Part shown: positions 1 to 12,240 of the stretch, piece after piece | Layout: each line of letters opens with the position of its first letter | How positions within the stretch are numbered: the stretch's first letter is position 1 | Assembly: GCA_037576215.1 (NCBI GenBank) | Contig: JBANDB010000007.1 | Span: forward strand, 2,573,001 to 2,637,000 | Direction: 5' to 3' | DNA length: 64,000 nt | Source: Armillaria gallica | Lineage: Eukaryota > Basidiomycota > Agaricomycetes > Agaricales > Physalacriaceae | Translations under genes and position numbers: made by a program | The notes under the pieces: generated by a model | Told to the model about the DNA's origin: nothing | Seen by the model: only the letters and a program-made list of their open reading frames with translations | Database searches by the model: none

Positions 1-717
1 GGTGATGCTTTTATGGAATCAACGATACGGTCTTGTTACATGCGCCACTCTGGGAGCATTGCTCGAGAGTCGAAAGTCCTGAAAAAGCGAGTCCGATAGA
101 TGCTGCGCTATTGGAGTCCCAGATGATGAATGTGGTCACCCAATAAGGCACCTGTTATTTCGTTCCATGGACGTCAGTGGTAGGTCGAACTGCGGGTGCC
201 CCTCAGCCCTGGTTCTCCTGGTTCTCCAGATCCTCCTCCTGGTCCTTTAAATACGATATGCGGATGCATGGGCCAATAAAACGTTTGAGTAGATCGTAAA
301 TCTACGAGATTGGGGGTAAGATCGAGGTTTGTTCGTGGAAGGGAGACATAGGCACACACGTACAGTCGCCGGTATAGCATCGGTCATCTCAGAGGCAACC
401 TATACGGGATGCTAGTCGATGCGATTACATGACGTAGGCACGCGGGTGCGTGGGCGTCAGGCTGGGAGAATTGCAGGTTGATTCCACTAAATACAATCAG
501 CCAATTCACCTTCCATCGCAGGAGAATCGATGGTCTGCATCCGCGCGTCAATCAAGCAAGGATGAAAGGATCATGACGGACTCGGCGTTCTGTAGGATAT
601 TGGTTTATTCGGGATGTCGTCCGGAGCGAGGGCCATGGAGAATGAGTGTACGCGTCTAAGCCAGGAGTATTGTGATCTCCCAAAACGGGAGCGTTGAGAC
701 GGCCGAGAAGTGGAAAC
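1..717. other. Inter-unit spacer, left edge of the array
   Basis: This stretch matches 15,568-16,100, 30,050-30,600, 44,045-44,765 and 57,500-58,170, so the window opens at a repeat-unit junction. A purine/pyrimidine-rich patch near 220-245 precedes a conserved TTTAAATA-type motif. On the - strand a short acidic reading frame can be followed between units, but it is broken by stops here (about 180-290). I recognise no protein in it and call no gene. Confidence 0.5.
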
Positions 718-725
718 ATACGCAG

Positions 726-1262
726 TAGGGTACGGTTAATAAGTGCGATGTTATTAACAAATGTTAATGTTAGTTATTAACATAGGTTAATAACACATGT
801 TAATAAATGGTCGTGAAAAGTAGTGTTAATAAGTACCTGGATGTTAATAAGTTTTGGAAGGCAGCAGAAGGTAAGGCAGGGTTGAGGTCGGTCAGAGAAA
901 GCTCAAAATCGATAATTTGTGGGTTGTATGGTCCAGACCGCTCTTAGTCATGTGAAATCGCGAATGTGAATTGTAATAGGCCCATCACAAGGCCTCCAAC
1001 GCACCATCATCTCTGCCTCGCAGCCTGTCGTACTCAATGGGCTCGTCAATTGGACTCAGTAGATGACCATTGACATCGATCGGGGTATTATTAACATCGA
1101 TAATCTCGTTAACATCGTCAGTTAATCATTAGTAACGCTTTTTTATCCTGTTATTGCTACTTTTTGAAATTTTGTTATTAACATCGTTATTAACATGGTC
1201 CCAGCCTCCGATGTTAATAACTAACAGTTAATAAGTCCGGTGGACTTATTAACCGTACCCTA
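726..1262. mobile_element. hAT-type MITE, 537 bp, unit 1 only
   Basis: A 19-bp perfect terminal inverted repeat (TAGGGTACGGTTAATAAGT) bounds the element. It is flanked by an exact 8-bp target duplication, ATACGCAG, at 718-725 and 1263-1270. The equivalent site in unit 4 (about 44,770) is empty and continuous. The interior is AT-rich, with many TTATTAAC/GTTAATAA sub-repeats and no reading frame. An 8-bp duplication with TAGGG ends is typical of hAT superfamily elements, so this is probably a non-autonomous element mobilised in trans. Its absence from the other units shows insertion after the array formed. Confidence 0.88.
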
Positions 1263-1270
1263 ATACGCAG

Positions 1271-2479
1271 GTCAGTGGTGGTCGATGTGCGGATGCCGGG
1301 ACACGGTTCGGAGTCCGAAAGTCTGAAAGTAGTAGTAGTAGTAGTAAGTAGCTTTTGCCACCTGCGCGCTCATCGACATCCTCTAAGCACGTCAATGCAT
1401 CACTGGCGCCATCGCAAATCCACCCGAATCGACCACGACTTCTTCGGACCCTTCCCTCATGCATTATACCTCGTCGACATACACCAGGGCCTTTGGAAGA
1501 GCAACTCGGATAGCGAGACTACCGCCGACTCCCTCTCCAGACAACCAGTCGTTGTTGATGTTGGCATCAGCCACCATCTGGGAGTGCAGACTAGGTTTAA
1601 CAGCCACGAATTTTTGAGCCAGAGTGCCGACCACCGAGCGACTCATGGCTCTGTCGCACATAGACCCTTCTTGGTGCGTTATCCATTCTCAGGCGCTTAT
1701 ATACTGTTGATATAATCTCCAGTACGCTTCATCAGCTCACCTACCTAGCACGCTCTTTGCACTGTCGGCATAGCTCGGTGTGGCCTTATCGACGCTCGTC
1801 GCAACTCGGACTCTAGACATGGCATCCGCGGACTCGACAAGTGCTCTTCGGCTCTCGAGCTACAATCCTTCACATGACCAGGATGGCCGTTGAAACCATG
1901 GCTCAAGACTTTGGCAACCGGTATGAAAGAGCGTCTCATTCATCGTGAGTGCGTCGTTGGTCTGCTGGCATATTTTCATTGAACCATTTCTAGGCAGTTT
2001 TTACTCGTCTTATTATGGTTCCTCCTCCCGTTAGCCTTCGTCTTCGTATATATGATATCCGATGGTGCCCGCCTGTATGCTTGATTCCGGATCTCATCGT
2101 TTTCGGCGCGCAAGGAAGATTGGACTCCAGGAGACTTAGAATTGCAGAAGGTGCGTTCTCTTTTTATACACACCGCATTTTCTCACTGATTAAACCATGC
2201 CGTTCAGGATACATAGCTCATACGTGTCATGAATGCGTACTTCACGAATCGATATTATCCGTTGGTACACCAGAAGACGAATCCTGAATGTCCGGGACGA
2301 CGACTTGGACCCAATGGATCTTCCTCGATGACCCGAATCACGGCGAAGTCTGCATCCCAGTCATTCCTGTTCGCCTTCGCATCTCCAAATTACCCTAACA
2401 CCGTTATATTCTTCCTCGCCACTCCTCTTCCTCATTGCTAGTTGTCGTCTCACCTCACGTGTTGCGAGTTCGAGGCATC
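1271..2479 (+). other. Conserved spacer, possible 5' exons of the Crinkler-like pseudogene
   Basis: This region is shared by all units and has splice-like signals: a GTGAGTGC donor near 1,953, a TAG acceptor near 1,993, and a further donor/acceptor pair around 2,149-2,205. Short frames run across these points but carry stops and shifts, and no domain is recognisable. It lies directly upstream of the recognisable Crinkler-like C-terminal part, so it plausibly holds that gene's decayed 5' exons. That is inference from position and splice-like motifs. Confidence 0.35.
1328..1346. repeat. (AGT)n microsatellite
   Basis: About six perfect AGT triplets lie in the spacer. The equivalent position in unit 4 (about 44,840) has no run, so it expanded within unit 1. 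Confidence 0.9.
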
Positions 2480-3013
2480 TTTTAAGAGTGCTCTCGACCT
2501 TGTCTACTCATCAAGTAACGGCACTTTTCCGTCTCTCCTCACTTCGCGACCTGCCAGTCTGCTTCGGCATCTTCAAGGCCGTTATCATATGGAATTTTAG
2601 AGGGCTACGTCAGCTTGGACTGGTGGCGCCGTCGTTTTGTCGCCAGACTTCAGGACCCATCCATACTATGATACTCATGCCCGGATCGACCTTATCTTGG
2701 TACCCAAGGAGCAGGACATTGAGCTTACAAGAGACAGCGGTCGTAGTCCCACTCGAAAACTACTCGCGATGGCTTGAGGAAGGAGATATGGCTCGGTATA
2801 TCTTTGTGGACTATCGGGCGACGCGACCGGTACACTCGCATCCATGTAAGATAATTCGATGGTTCTCGTGTGCAAATGAGCTTACACGTCTTTTTGCTAC
2901 CAGATATTCCGCGTCTATATCATGTTGTTTGTGACGACACGTTCGATGAATGTGTTATCCTCAAAGGAAGCGATCTATCAGTCATCTGTTATGGTGGTTG
3001 GCCGAAGGTGTAA
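2480..3013 (+). pseudogene. Crinkler-like / PD-(D/E)XK-like C-terminal region, unit 1
   Basis: Read in pieces, the + strand gives a block like LSPDF..HP, then ARIDLIL...IELTRD, then LENYSRWLEEGD, RYIFVDYRATRPVHSHP, and after an intron (donor near 2,849, acceptor near 2,905) a final exon IPRLYHVV...DLSVICYGG ending at TAA 3,011-3,013. The spacing D-x(n)-IEL-x-R resembles the PD-(D/E)XK-like C-terminal domain of fungal Crinkler-type proteins. I recognise this from memory of the family and could not search it. About 17 bases are missing between TRD and LENY compared with unit 3, which shifts the frame, so the copy is broken. Its last exon is the best preserved of the four. Any effector or nuclease role is family knowledge only. 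Confidence 0.5.
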
Positions 3014-3736
3014 GGGCAGCACTCAGGGCGACTCCCCGTTTGTATCAAAAGTATCGATTTACCGCGAATTTTTTCTTCTCCACCGCTGGTGCATAGATCA
3101 CGCTCGAAGACATTAGAAAATAACGCTTGTTCTTCACAGCTGCTGTCACTCAAGAGATAATCGCTCCAAGCATAGATCTGCAAAAAACGGGCGTACTACG
3201 ACTGATGCCTTTGTAATCTCGGACGTTAGGCACTGGACGGCAACATACTATCTCGCTGTGCATTTATACCGCGAGAGCTTGCAATCGGATGATCGGTGGC
3301 GAGCAGGTTAGGAAGGACAAGGATGTACTGTATGATGCTAACTGCTTATAATGAAGCCTCGAGTGGGGTAGGATCATGTATCCAGTGATAAGTTGCCTCT
3401 GAATGTGACCAGTTTGGATGCGCAAAGCCAAAAAGCATACAACATGCGGCCTCTTTCTCTGAAGGAACGTATATTGCGATCCACTTGGTGATCCGCTACA
3501 TAGACGCTTCCCCGGTACGCCATCTTCTCCTTAAGAAGGCACCTGCAGTGGGTTCTATCGTTCGCCAAGAGTTGCCACGTTTGTGTAAACCCAGTTGCGG
3601 CGGCGCACCACAGAGAGTCGAATCAGAGATTATATGATGGACGAGTAGCATAACGTCGTGTACAGAACACTTCAACGAGTTTGATACAGAAACATACGCA
3701 CTGAAATTGAGAATAAGCAGTCGGACCTCTGAGTAT
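3014..3736. other. Spacer between Crinkler-like pseudogene and R1
   Basis: The region is conserved between units with many indels. It contains a fossil of the tRNA-like A-box side (GCTTCCCCGGTACGCCATC near 3,510), also seen near 47,600 but without a B box. No coding capacity is visible. Confidence 0.4.
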
Positions 3737-4860
3737 CAGATTACACGCACAGAAAGAAGTTAGTGATTCACGGAGAGGCAAGTCGGGCATGCGGACCGGA
3801 TAAACCCGCACTTCCTTGTCGCTAACCTTGATCAACGTTGCTTATGCTTTCAATGGCATCCGATTTCCTCAGCCTCCTATAGCGAGCCAGCACAATCAGC
3901 ACCTGCTATACTATCGCTACAATACATGAACGCTGTTCCATACTGTCCAATGACCCATAGAAGAAAATCCGACGCGTTCAAATTATTTTCCGAGCGAGTG
4001 CCACGTTCTTTCCGTTCTGCATTGTACGAGGCCGGAGATAATCTCGTACGAACGCCATAATTCTGATAACTATGCTGTGTTCTTGATGTGTTTGTGGCTG
4101 CCCCTGTAGAGCCAATACCCTTATCCCTCCATACCACCTGTCCCCATCGCTGCTCAGTCCCTGTTGATCTTCAGGAACTTGATAATGACGTGCCTGCCTA
4201 CGCGCTATTTGGAGTTTTAACAATCTCAGAAACCCGAGCTCATTGCTGCTTGCACTCCATTCCAGCGAGCATGTCGTTTGCCATGTTCGTACTGACGACT
4301 CCAAAAGAAGTTCAAGATCTTTTCGACAAACCTACGTTCCGCTCTTCTTTGTCAGACCGTGGCGGGATACAACTATTTTCATCACGTCGTTGAGACTGAC
4401 AGTGTCATGCGTTGCGCGGCTTCCACAAACCCACGTTCCTTCGCAAGATGTCCGTGGCATGGGATAAAGTGACCCTCGTCGCCGAAGAATCCACTCCAAT
4501 CTTTGCTTCGACCGCGTCCAACTTTTTCTGTTAAACTTGTTGACTAAGATGAAGGAGAAAATTACGTCGTCGCCAGACTTGGGGGGGAATGTAATACAGT
4601 GAAGGTAAGTACGATTCACTCCGACCGTGTTTGACACCTAATACCTGACAATCTTTCAAGATCATGATAATGTTTTTCTCTTCTCTTATCAGGTATGGAG
4701 CATCAACCCGACCTCCAAATGCGTGAGATGGAGCTGAGATCTCATTTTGCAGAGATGACCAACTTCCTCTAAGCCCAGCGGCATACAATCATGTTTCATC
4801 TTCATAACACGTCGTCCGCGTAGTAATCAAATATCCAACGTCTTCCTTTCTTGTAATTGT
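3737..4860. repeat. Direct repeat R1, unit 1
   Basis: The repeat opens with a GAGTATCAGA.. segment and then the hallmark GCGGACCGGATAAACCCG (about 3,797-3,813). Related sequence recurs twice per unit in the same orientation, flanking the NLR gene. Further shared blocks are GCGCCTGCCTACGCG (about 4,190), a CTACGTTCCGCTCT motif (about 4,330) and a GTAAGT/GACAATC intron-like segment near its end. Short frames run through it but none is shared cleanly between copies, so I cannot say whether it is an old gene duplicate or a non-coding repeat. Ends are approximate. Confidence 0.6.
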
Positions 4861-5509
4861 TCTGTTTACACCACGAAACCGAATCTCTCGATCGGCGTTT
4901 GTCTCATCTTGAGCGGTAACACGATATCGAGCTTTTTTGATGGGTTATTTGAATGATTAAACTAGATGACGTGGCAGCTGTAGCGTACTCAAGTTACTCA
5001 CAAAAGACTCAATAACAGTGGGCGGTTGTGGGGCTGACCGAACATGCTAAATGTGGGAGAGAATTCCCATTTTGTCAGCAATCCTCCGATGGATTGGCGC
5101 TCGGAGCTAATGAAGAAGTCGCTGTCTATACATGGAGTTCCTCGACACCTCCGCGACTTGACCTTACTCGTGACCTCTTCGAATGGGTATCAAGTGTGTA
5201 ATCTTAGTTGATATCTACATTGGCACTAATCATCAGTTACGAATTCGTAGGCTTGCACCTGCCTTCGCGTAATACCACCGAATTGCAGTGTATACTGCTC
5301 GAGGGAAAATAGAAAGACGCTACCGTCAACAGCAGACCACCGGGGGTAGCTGGCATCGGGTCACGGCTATGTGGTTTTCTTTTTCTCGGCTGTGCATACA
5401 GCATCTCATCAAAGTCGAAGCCATGATGCTGTAAGACAAACATCTACCGCGTGGTGTATATATGTACAGCACCTTCTCTTCCACTACACCTCCATCGTCG
5501 AGCAGTGAG
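4861..5509 (+). promoter_or_regulatory. Upstream region of NLR gene 1
   Basis: This gene-free stretch is conserved upstream of every NLR copy. It ends in a well-kept block with a TATA-like GTGTATATATG at about 5,454-5,464, followed by TGTACAGCACC and a pyrimidine-rich CTTCTCTTCCAC tract just before the start codon. Units 2 (20,985), 3 (35,033) and 4 (49,360) keep the same order of motifs about 50 bases ahead of the ATG. It probably holds the core promoter; the transcription start is not known. Confidence 0.5.
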
Positions 5510-8500
5510 ATGGACAAACGGTGAGCCTCTTCATTATGGTTTCTAGAATCGCTTGTGCTCATGAAATGGTAGATATCGCTTTCGTCGACTCAAAGGTACA
5601 GTCACTTCTATATCATATTCATAGTCTTTTCGCTAAGCGCCGTTATAACCTAGCTATCGAACTACTCGACCTACCCTCAGAATGGGATAAACGCTCGTAT
5701 TATCTCAAGATCTTTGCGGGAAATGTCTACGACAAGACCAAGACGTACAAGGTGAAGAAGGAAGACCGTGGGACAACTTCGGCACCCAGATGGACACTCG
5801 ATCTTGATCTGTATGGGTGCTAACATACCACTTGAGTCATAGCTAATTGCATATCCAGGAGTGACATCGGAGAATCTGAGACATTTGAAGTGGAAATATA
5901 CTACCGTCAGGACGAGGGAGAGTATCGAAATCTTGGTTGTTCTGAGGCGTGGATCCGAGATGTCCTGATTGGTGAAAACGACAGTGAGCACCTTGCATTC
6001 TGCGCCGTCAGTATCTAAACTTTATGTGCTAGCTATCATCATACCCATACGTAGCAAGCTTTCCTGTGCCAACGCCTCTTTAAAGATCTTCCGGGGCGAC
6101 GCCACAGACTATTCTCCAATCACAGGATTGGCAAGTGAGGACCAAGACATGTCGGCTGCGTCCCAGGGCGGTCTATCGAATACCATCGATCCCGGAACTC
6201 AGGAACCCTCAGATTTGTCCGGCCTGCAATCCGAGGCGACTTCTGCTAGGTCGGTGGAAAATGATTGGATAACAGCAGGAAAGGTCGTCGAGGACACCGC
6301 AAAACCTGATGACCCTTCGGAATGGATCTCCAAACTGGTCGATGGTATTGATACTGTGAAGAGCATGATTGATGCAGTCAAAGACGTGGGCATGTTCTTT
6401 GCGATTTATTTATGGGTTCTAATTGAGCATTCCTAGGTACATCCTGCTGCCTCAATAGCGTGGGGCTTCGTTTCCGCTTGTGTTAATGTGATTCCTAGTC
6501 TTGTTCGAATCAAGAAGCCCAGCTCATCATGCATTTTTGGATAGATCGTGAAGCAGCAGACAGAACGAGACAAAACGGTCCTTCGACTGTATGAAGCTAT
6601 GATCAGGTCTTACAAGGAAGCGAGCGATGACCGTCAGCTGTGGCAGCAAAAAAAGTTGGAGCCGATCTATCAATCACTGTTCCAGATCACGAACGAGTGC
6701 GGGATGCTCATCAAGAGATATGTAGACACAAACCGCTTCAGTGTGTCCATCATTTGCCATTTTTAAAACAGTGATAGTTAAGACCTATTTCAGAGCGCTT
6801 CTTTTCACTGAACGTGACACAGAAAGCAGAAGAATTCATTCAAGAGTTTGCAGATTTACGGGAGCAGTTAGATTCAGGTATAGCAAAGGATGCGCTTGTC
6901 GTGACATTGGGTGTCAGAGCCAGTGTTGATATACTTGGTATGTCTCTTCGACTCACGCATGTACTCTGAACTGAATCTGAGTAGCTATGAAAACATTGCT
7001 TCAGGAACTAAGGCCTGGACAGGTGCTTGGTCCTAAATCGACGTGTATGCGTGGGACCCGCGTGGAAACGATTAACTACTTGATGTCATGGATTGCGGAA
7101 TGCGACGACAGCGTCCTTTGGTGCAGTGGCCTCGCGGGGACGGGAAAAAGTTCACTTGTCGGCACCCTCCATAAACTTCTCTCCTTTCATATGAGTGGCC
7201 GTAGTCGCCTTGCTGCTTTCATTCGTTATGACAGAACCGAATACCGGAAATCGTCAGAACTCATCGCATCCGTTGCCTACTCTCTGGGCATGTTCGATCA
7301 TCGCATAGGCAATGCCATCGCTCAAGCTTTGACTGCATCTCCTGCTGCAGCCAATTTGCCAGCATCCGAATCATGTACCCAGTTCCGAATCCTCGTGCAG
7401 GACCCATTGAAGATGATTTCGGAATTACAAGATGAAGGGCCATTGGTTGTCATCATTGACGGTCTTGATGAAGGTGATGTGTCGGAAGATTTGCTGAAAG
7501 TGCTTGCGGATGGATTTGGGCCTGAACTGCCATTTATGCGGCTCATTATCTCCAGTCGGCCCGAGGATAAGATTGCTCGGGTTCTCAAGGACCACCCGCA
7601 TCTCCATCGCTATCCTTTAGATACCTCTTCATATGAGGTTAAACAGGACATACAGTACTTCATCCGGCAACGCTTTGCCAGCATCAACGGGAAGAGTGTC
7701 TGGGGCACCCACAATAAGGAAGATGTTATCACTTCACTAGCTGAGCGGGCGAGCGGGCTGTTCATATGGGCGGCCACGGTCTGTTCGTTCCTGTGCGGTC
7801 TTCCCTGTCTTCGGAGGCTCAATGTCTTACTTGAGACTACGATTCCAGCGAATGCAACGGTGGCCCTGACAATTCTATATCGAACGGCGCTGGATACCAT
7901 TGTATCAGAAGTGACAGGAGAGGATGAAGATGTCCGGCAATGCATTCGTGCAGTATTAGGTGCCCTGATTGTTCGCAAAGGCAACATGACGGTGCCTATG
8001 CTTCCTGAGCTTGTTCTGCAAGAAGGAGAAGGAGCCTCTCTAGCGCAGTCTATTGTTGACAAATTAGGAAGTGTGGTACGGGAGGATGAAGACGGGAACC
8101 TGGAACTTATACACAAATCATTTGACGATTTTCTCCAGGATCATGACCGCAGCAGGGATAGATGGTTTATCGATGTCAAGGAGCATGAACAGAATCTTAC
8201 TCGGCGATGTGTGTCATCCTTGGTGTTGTTTTTCGAAGATTGGACATCAACCAGAGTTCAACTTGAACCTGTTCTTTCAGACATTGATGTCAGGAAGACC
8301 ATACGGGATCACTACTGCCGTGTTGTGCCATCCCACATTCGAGATTACGCTGTTGATGTTCTAGACTGGCATCTTGACACCTTTGTTGAGCTTGGGATCA
8401 ACACTTGCCGTTCCTTGTTCGATCGTTACTTCTTGTTTTGGCTCGAAACAATGCTTGCACTTGATTCTCGGCTTTCATGGCACAAGATTATTTCCGTGGT

Positions 8501-10085
8501 CAACGTAAGCCGTTCACGCTCTATATCCTGAATAAACACAGCCTCATTGTTACTTCTTTTTAGGCGGAAGTTACAGATCAGAGCCTTCGCACATATGTTT
8601 ACCATGCCTTCACATTCTGGGAATGTTTTGCTGGATTGTCAACATATCCATTCAACTTTGCACATGTGTACACCCATGCAATGGCCATCTCACCTTCTGC
8701 AAACTTTATCTGCAGAGACTGGGGGCAAAGCAGTGGTGTCAATATCCCCTTTGATAAGGAGCGCCTGCTAGCTGTCACACCTTGCAGACATATCAACGAA
8801 TCCCCGGGCCTCAACGATTACTCTATTGAAAGTTTCTCTATTTTCCGAGGCTCCCGACGCATTCAATACGATTTCGTATCTCAGCCTATGAGCTACGAAT
8901 CAAGACTCCAATTCGGAATATTCTCTTCTGGAGGATCCCTCCTGTTCGATGTTGACACGGGGAGGATACTGGACCAATCACCTTTGATTCTATGCTCCCC
9001 TAATTTGCAATTACCCCCGGAACCCGACTTCGATCCCTCCACCTCCTACAAATCATTTTATGCAGGTGTTCAGACCGTTAGGTTTGTGTGGTGGAAATTT
9101 TGTTATGGGGACGCGTCCGAGTACTCCTTCAATAGTACACAGTATGAAATTATTGAAAGGCACGACGGCGACCCTCAAAATGCCATGATATCCAATGTTG
9201 ATGACAACAATGATTTCGACAATAGAACTGATAACAGTATAACGCCACTATCCATGTTCATCTCCATCGCTAATACTCAGACTCCCTCCCACTGCGACAA
9301 TTATCTGTTACGTGCAATTGGGTCAGATTGTCCTGTAGAACAATATGCACACGGAGTAATCGTTATTGATAAGCATTCAGGCTTGATGCTCAAAGTTGAG
9401 CCTGGCACTACTAGTTGCAAAGAATGGATGACCCTGGATGGCGGGGCAAATGGGGTCCATGTGTTCACCGTCTTGGAGGATGGATCTAGGTTACTAGGAT
9501 TGACAGGAGCTACAGGCAAGATATCATTGCGAGAGTGGGAAACATCATTGGGTACTCTTTGCCGTGAGCCTCGCATATATGGCAGGTCATGATCTTTTGT
9601 CATCCATGATAACACTGACAACCAGGAACACAGATTACCCTGATTTCAAGTATGACCCTCATAAAGATTTTAACTGCCAAATATCGCCCAACGGCTCAAA
9701 GGTCGTACTCTCCCACGGAGGGTGGTTCTCCCAGACATACCTGTTAGGAATCACGCCTGGATCGAGTGTGGATATCACAGACCTCAAGGACATGAAGAAC
9801 TTGGCATGGTTTCCTGACAGCAAACGAATTGCCTACTTGCGAAGTTGGCGATGTGATCATGAACATGAACATGGTAAGAAATGTTGTGATCTTGTTGTTC
9901 ATTGCCTTGCGAGCGGCCAGATTACTACGATTCACCGTTGGTACAATATGCATTATCCGTCTTGCAAGGTCTTCATCACTCCTGACGGGGCCAGGGTGAT
10001 TACCTACACAGAACACCACCACTTCACCTTAGATGAAAGACTCGATCAGTCCGAATTCTGGACATGGGACGTTTCGGATTTATAG
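5510..10085 (+). CDS. NLR protein 1: C2-like, NACHT, beta-propeller-like
   Basis: Probable intracellular NOD-like receptor of the fungal NACHT class. I propose 11 exons: 5510-5520, 5573-5595, 5654-5810, 5859-5983, 6033-6385, 6437-6487, 6545-6740, 6794-6937, 6985-8504, 8564-9585, 9626-10085. They sum to 4,062 nt, 1353 residues, with no internal stop. Residues 1-125 look like a C2 fold (YYLKIFAGNVY, WTLDLDL, FEVEIYY). Residues 130-350 are a polar linker and helical region including HPAASIAWG and a KQQTERDK helix. The NACHT P-loop GLAGTGKSS is at 402-410, Walker B LVVIIDGLDE at 507-516 and LIISSRPE at 540. Residues 861-1353 are propeller-like (AISPSANF, ISPNGSKVV, final TWDVSDL). The start MDKR on an 11-nt exon is chosen because four of the five copies share it. 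Two donors are weak (GTGGGC after exon 5, GTGATT after exon 6), so some intron retention is possible. The ligand is unknown. Confidence 0.85.
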
Positions 10086-10529
10086 AATATCTGTCTGTAT
10101 TGTTAGATACATTTATGCCTTACTCACGCTCCCTTGGCCGCCCGATTCCAACATCATTCAGCACCAACCTTTTCAAAATCGAAATACAAACAGTATAAAA
10201 GAAACAACATGGCACCAGGTTCTAAAATTCAACTGAACATCGTTCGACATTGCAACGTTGAGCGTTTGCTGAAGCCGAGGGCTCACTGTGCTTGGGACCA
10301 CTATTCCTTGCACAAAAGAAGAAATGAAGGGGGTGTATTGCCAGTGAATATGTTGGACTTGGACAATGACTCTGCGTAAAATGATTCATCACGAAGTATA
10401 TAGATAACAGCATAACATGAATACACCCAGGATCGCAGCGCCAAGCTCAAGCGGCATTACCATAATCACCGGAGATTAAACAGCGGTTGCTCTGCGTAGC
10501 ATGTAAGCATGGAAACAAACGAGAAGGGG
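10086..10529. other. 3' flank of NLR 1
   Basis: This is the downstream non-coding flank, conserved in all units. It contains CAGTATAAAAG (about 10,190-10,200), the exact site where unit 2 took a transposon. The open frames in it are not conserved in sense, and no gene is called. Confidence 0.5.
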
Positions 10530-11140
10530 TAGAAGGCGAACTTGCAGTGTGATCCTTTAATTGTAGGCCTGATGTTTTTTTGAGAGACGCTGAGAGGGTT
10601 TGAGAGCACTGAAAAGATGATTAGCCAACGGGAAAGCTGAATGCTCACTCATACTCAGACTTCTGCTCCGTCTGCGCTTAACGGAACGAAGGTGACGACG
10701 GCGCTGGAGACGGATGCAAGGTGCGATTTTGAGAGCCTTTGTGTAGGACTTCGCGTTCTCCTTCCTGGTGGACAGCGTATTTGTAAACTCCATCTTTTTT
10801 GGACAAGTTGAGCATGTTTGTTGTCTGCTTAGCAACGAGGCGGAGAGGGTCGGCCAGGGATTTCTGATTCCGCATCAGTACAAGTAGAAAGGCGAAGGGA
10901 GAAGTAAGTGCACACACCAACCTCTGTCTGCTTCACGATGACAAAACTCAATGAGGCCCACTATGCATCCACGGAGACTTTCGCTTCCTCTCGCCCATCT
11001 GGCAAGTGCTTGTCGGCTAGCAGACGAACACAGCAGGGGAGGAGCACACCCCGTTCATCAAAAAATCTTGTTTGTCGTTTCCTCCAGTAATCCGGAAGAC
11101 ATATCCCTTGAGCTCGTCAGGAACACTTTGACTTGGAGCA
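10530..11140 (-). pseudogene. Ribosomal protein S6 (eS6) pseudogene, unit 1
   Basis: Read on the - strand, 5' to 3', it gives DELKGYVFRITGGNDKQ, then MGERKRKS, then a degraded LNLSKKDGVYKY.V segment, then [12 protein letters not shown] and remnants of the C-terminal ALIAKRVSEKK part. This is the order of eukaryotic small-subunit protein S6. The first roughly 50 residues (MKLN... part) are absent and several frameshifts and stops break the frame, so it cannot make S6. An intron is retained near 10,650, so the copy came from a genomic segment and not from mRNA. Confidence 0.85.
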
Positions 11141-12010
11141 TTAGAGGGATTGGGTATGAGCGTCAGAGAGAAGTCGGTGGTTTATGGGAGAGGGGTGCGG
11201 ACCGGATAAACCCGGGCATCCGTCGTTGCTTTTTTTCAATCTCTGGCACTCCTTTTCCCGAGTCCTCAGCGCCAGCGCTCATATTATAGTAGGTCATCCT
11301 CTGCTGTATGGCTACATTGCATGAACCTCGTCAATACCGTCGAAAGACTCGCAGGAGAAAACGTACGCACGTTCAAATTTGCATTTCGAGCAAGAGCGAG
11401 GTTCTTTCCTCGCCGTACGACACCGCGACTCGAGGGGCAGGACTCGAGATGATACTGCGTGAACGTGACACTGATGAATTTTACCTGTGAACGTGCATGC
11501 AGCTTCCTTTTCTGGTCCTGCAGAGTCAATCGCGCTATAGTATTCTCAGACTTGGTCAACGGTCGTTGGTGTCCAGCAACTTCCTGCCATTGCGCCTGCC
11601 TACACGTTGTTAAAAATCTTGACAATTTCAGAAACATAAGCTTGCTGGTGCTCATGCTCCGTTTCAGCGAGCTGGTCGAGATTTTTTGCTGTAATTCGAA
11701 AGTTCAGGCTCTTTTCAAAAAATCTGAATTCCGCTCTCCTTTCGCAGACTATACAATGATCTACACAGGAAGGATAGGTTTCGTTACGGAGTCGTTGGGA
11801 CGAACCGACGATTCAGTGTCATGTCTTGCGGCATCCACGAACTTGTATTCCTCCATTTTTTCTGTTATTCAGGCATTTCTCGCTTCCCAGTTTTCTCTCT
11901 TCTGCTCTTCGTCAATGGCCTCAGCAAGGTGTCCACAAACGGTTTACATTTGCCAGAAGTGGGAGCCTGCATACTCGATTCGAAGAGGGCCTGGAATCCA
12001 CTAGACGAGT
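11141..12010. repeat. Direct repeat R2, unit 1
   Basis: This is the second copy of the R sequence in the unit, in the same orientation as R1. It begins next to the S6 pseudogene 5' end and carries the hallmark GCGGACCGGATAAACCCGGG at about 11,197-11,216. It shares the GCGCCTGCCTAC block (about 11,595) and the TCCGCTCTCCTTTC block (about 11,730) with R1. No intact shared reading frame is seen. Confidence 0.6.
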
Positions 12011-12125
12011 GATAATCTGTAAGGTTACTCTGGCGGATAAATGAACCGAACTAGAATTGACATTGAAAAAAACTCACGGTCCAAGGGTTGACGTTGAATG
12101 GGGGAGGAAGTGACCCCTCCACGCC

Positions 12126-12240
12126 AAAAGTGTCAACGCACACCCTCCCGTCTTTGGAAGGGCGCGCACTCCGATCTCTCTGGCTGGGAGTCGAACTCAG
12201 CCATCGCAGCCCGCACTTCGCCGATACGCCAACAGAGAGC
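12126..12240 (-). ncRNA. tRNA-like/hairpin element A1
   Basis: On the - strand the element starts with CTCTCTG, has an A-box-like TTGGCGTATCGG and a B-box-like GAGTTCGACTCC. It closes a 7-bp terminal stem with CAGAGAG, then carries a GC hairpin (CCCTCC..GGAAGGG region, 12,140-12,166) and ends in TTTT. These are features of a Pol III unit with internal promoter and T-run terminator. It is the first of the A-B-C trio in unit 1 and is not a recognisable translational tRNA. Confidence 0.6.

Noticed and set aside
5984..6011. A 28-nt intron before exon 5
   Set aside because: The nearest AG would give an intron too short for splicing and is absent in copy 4; the AG at 6,031-6,032 gives 49 nt and stays in frame.
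6033..6436. Exon 5 of NLR 1 reading on to the stop at 6,436
   Set aside because: Splicing at 6,385/6,437 restores the conserved HPAASIAWG exon seen in the other copies.
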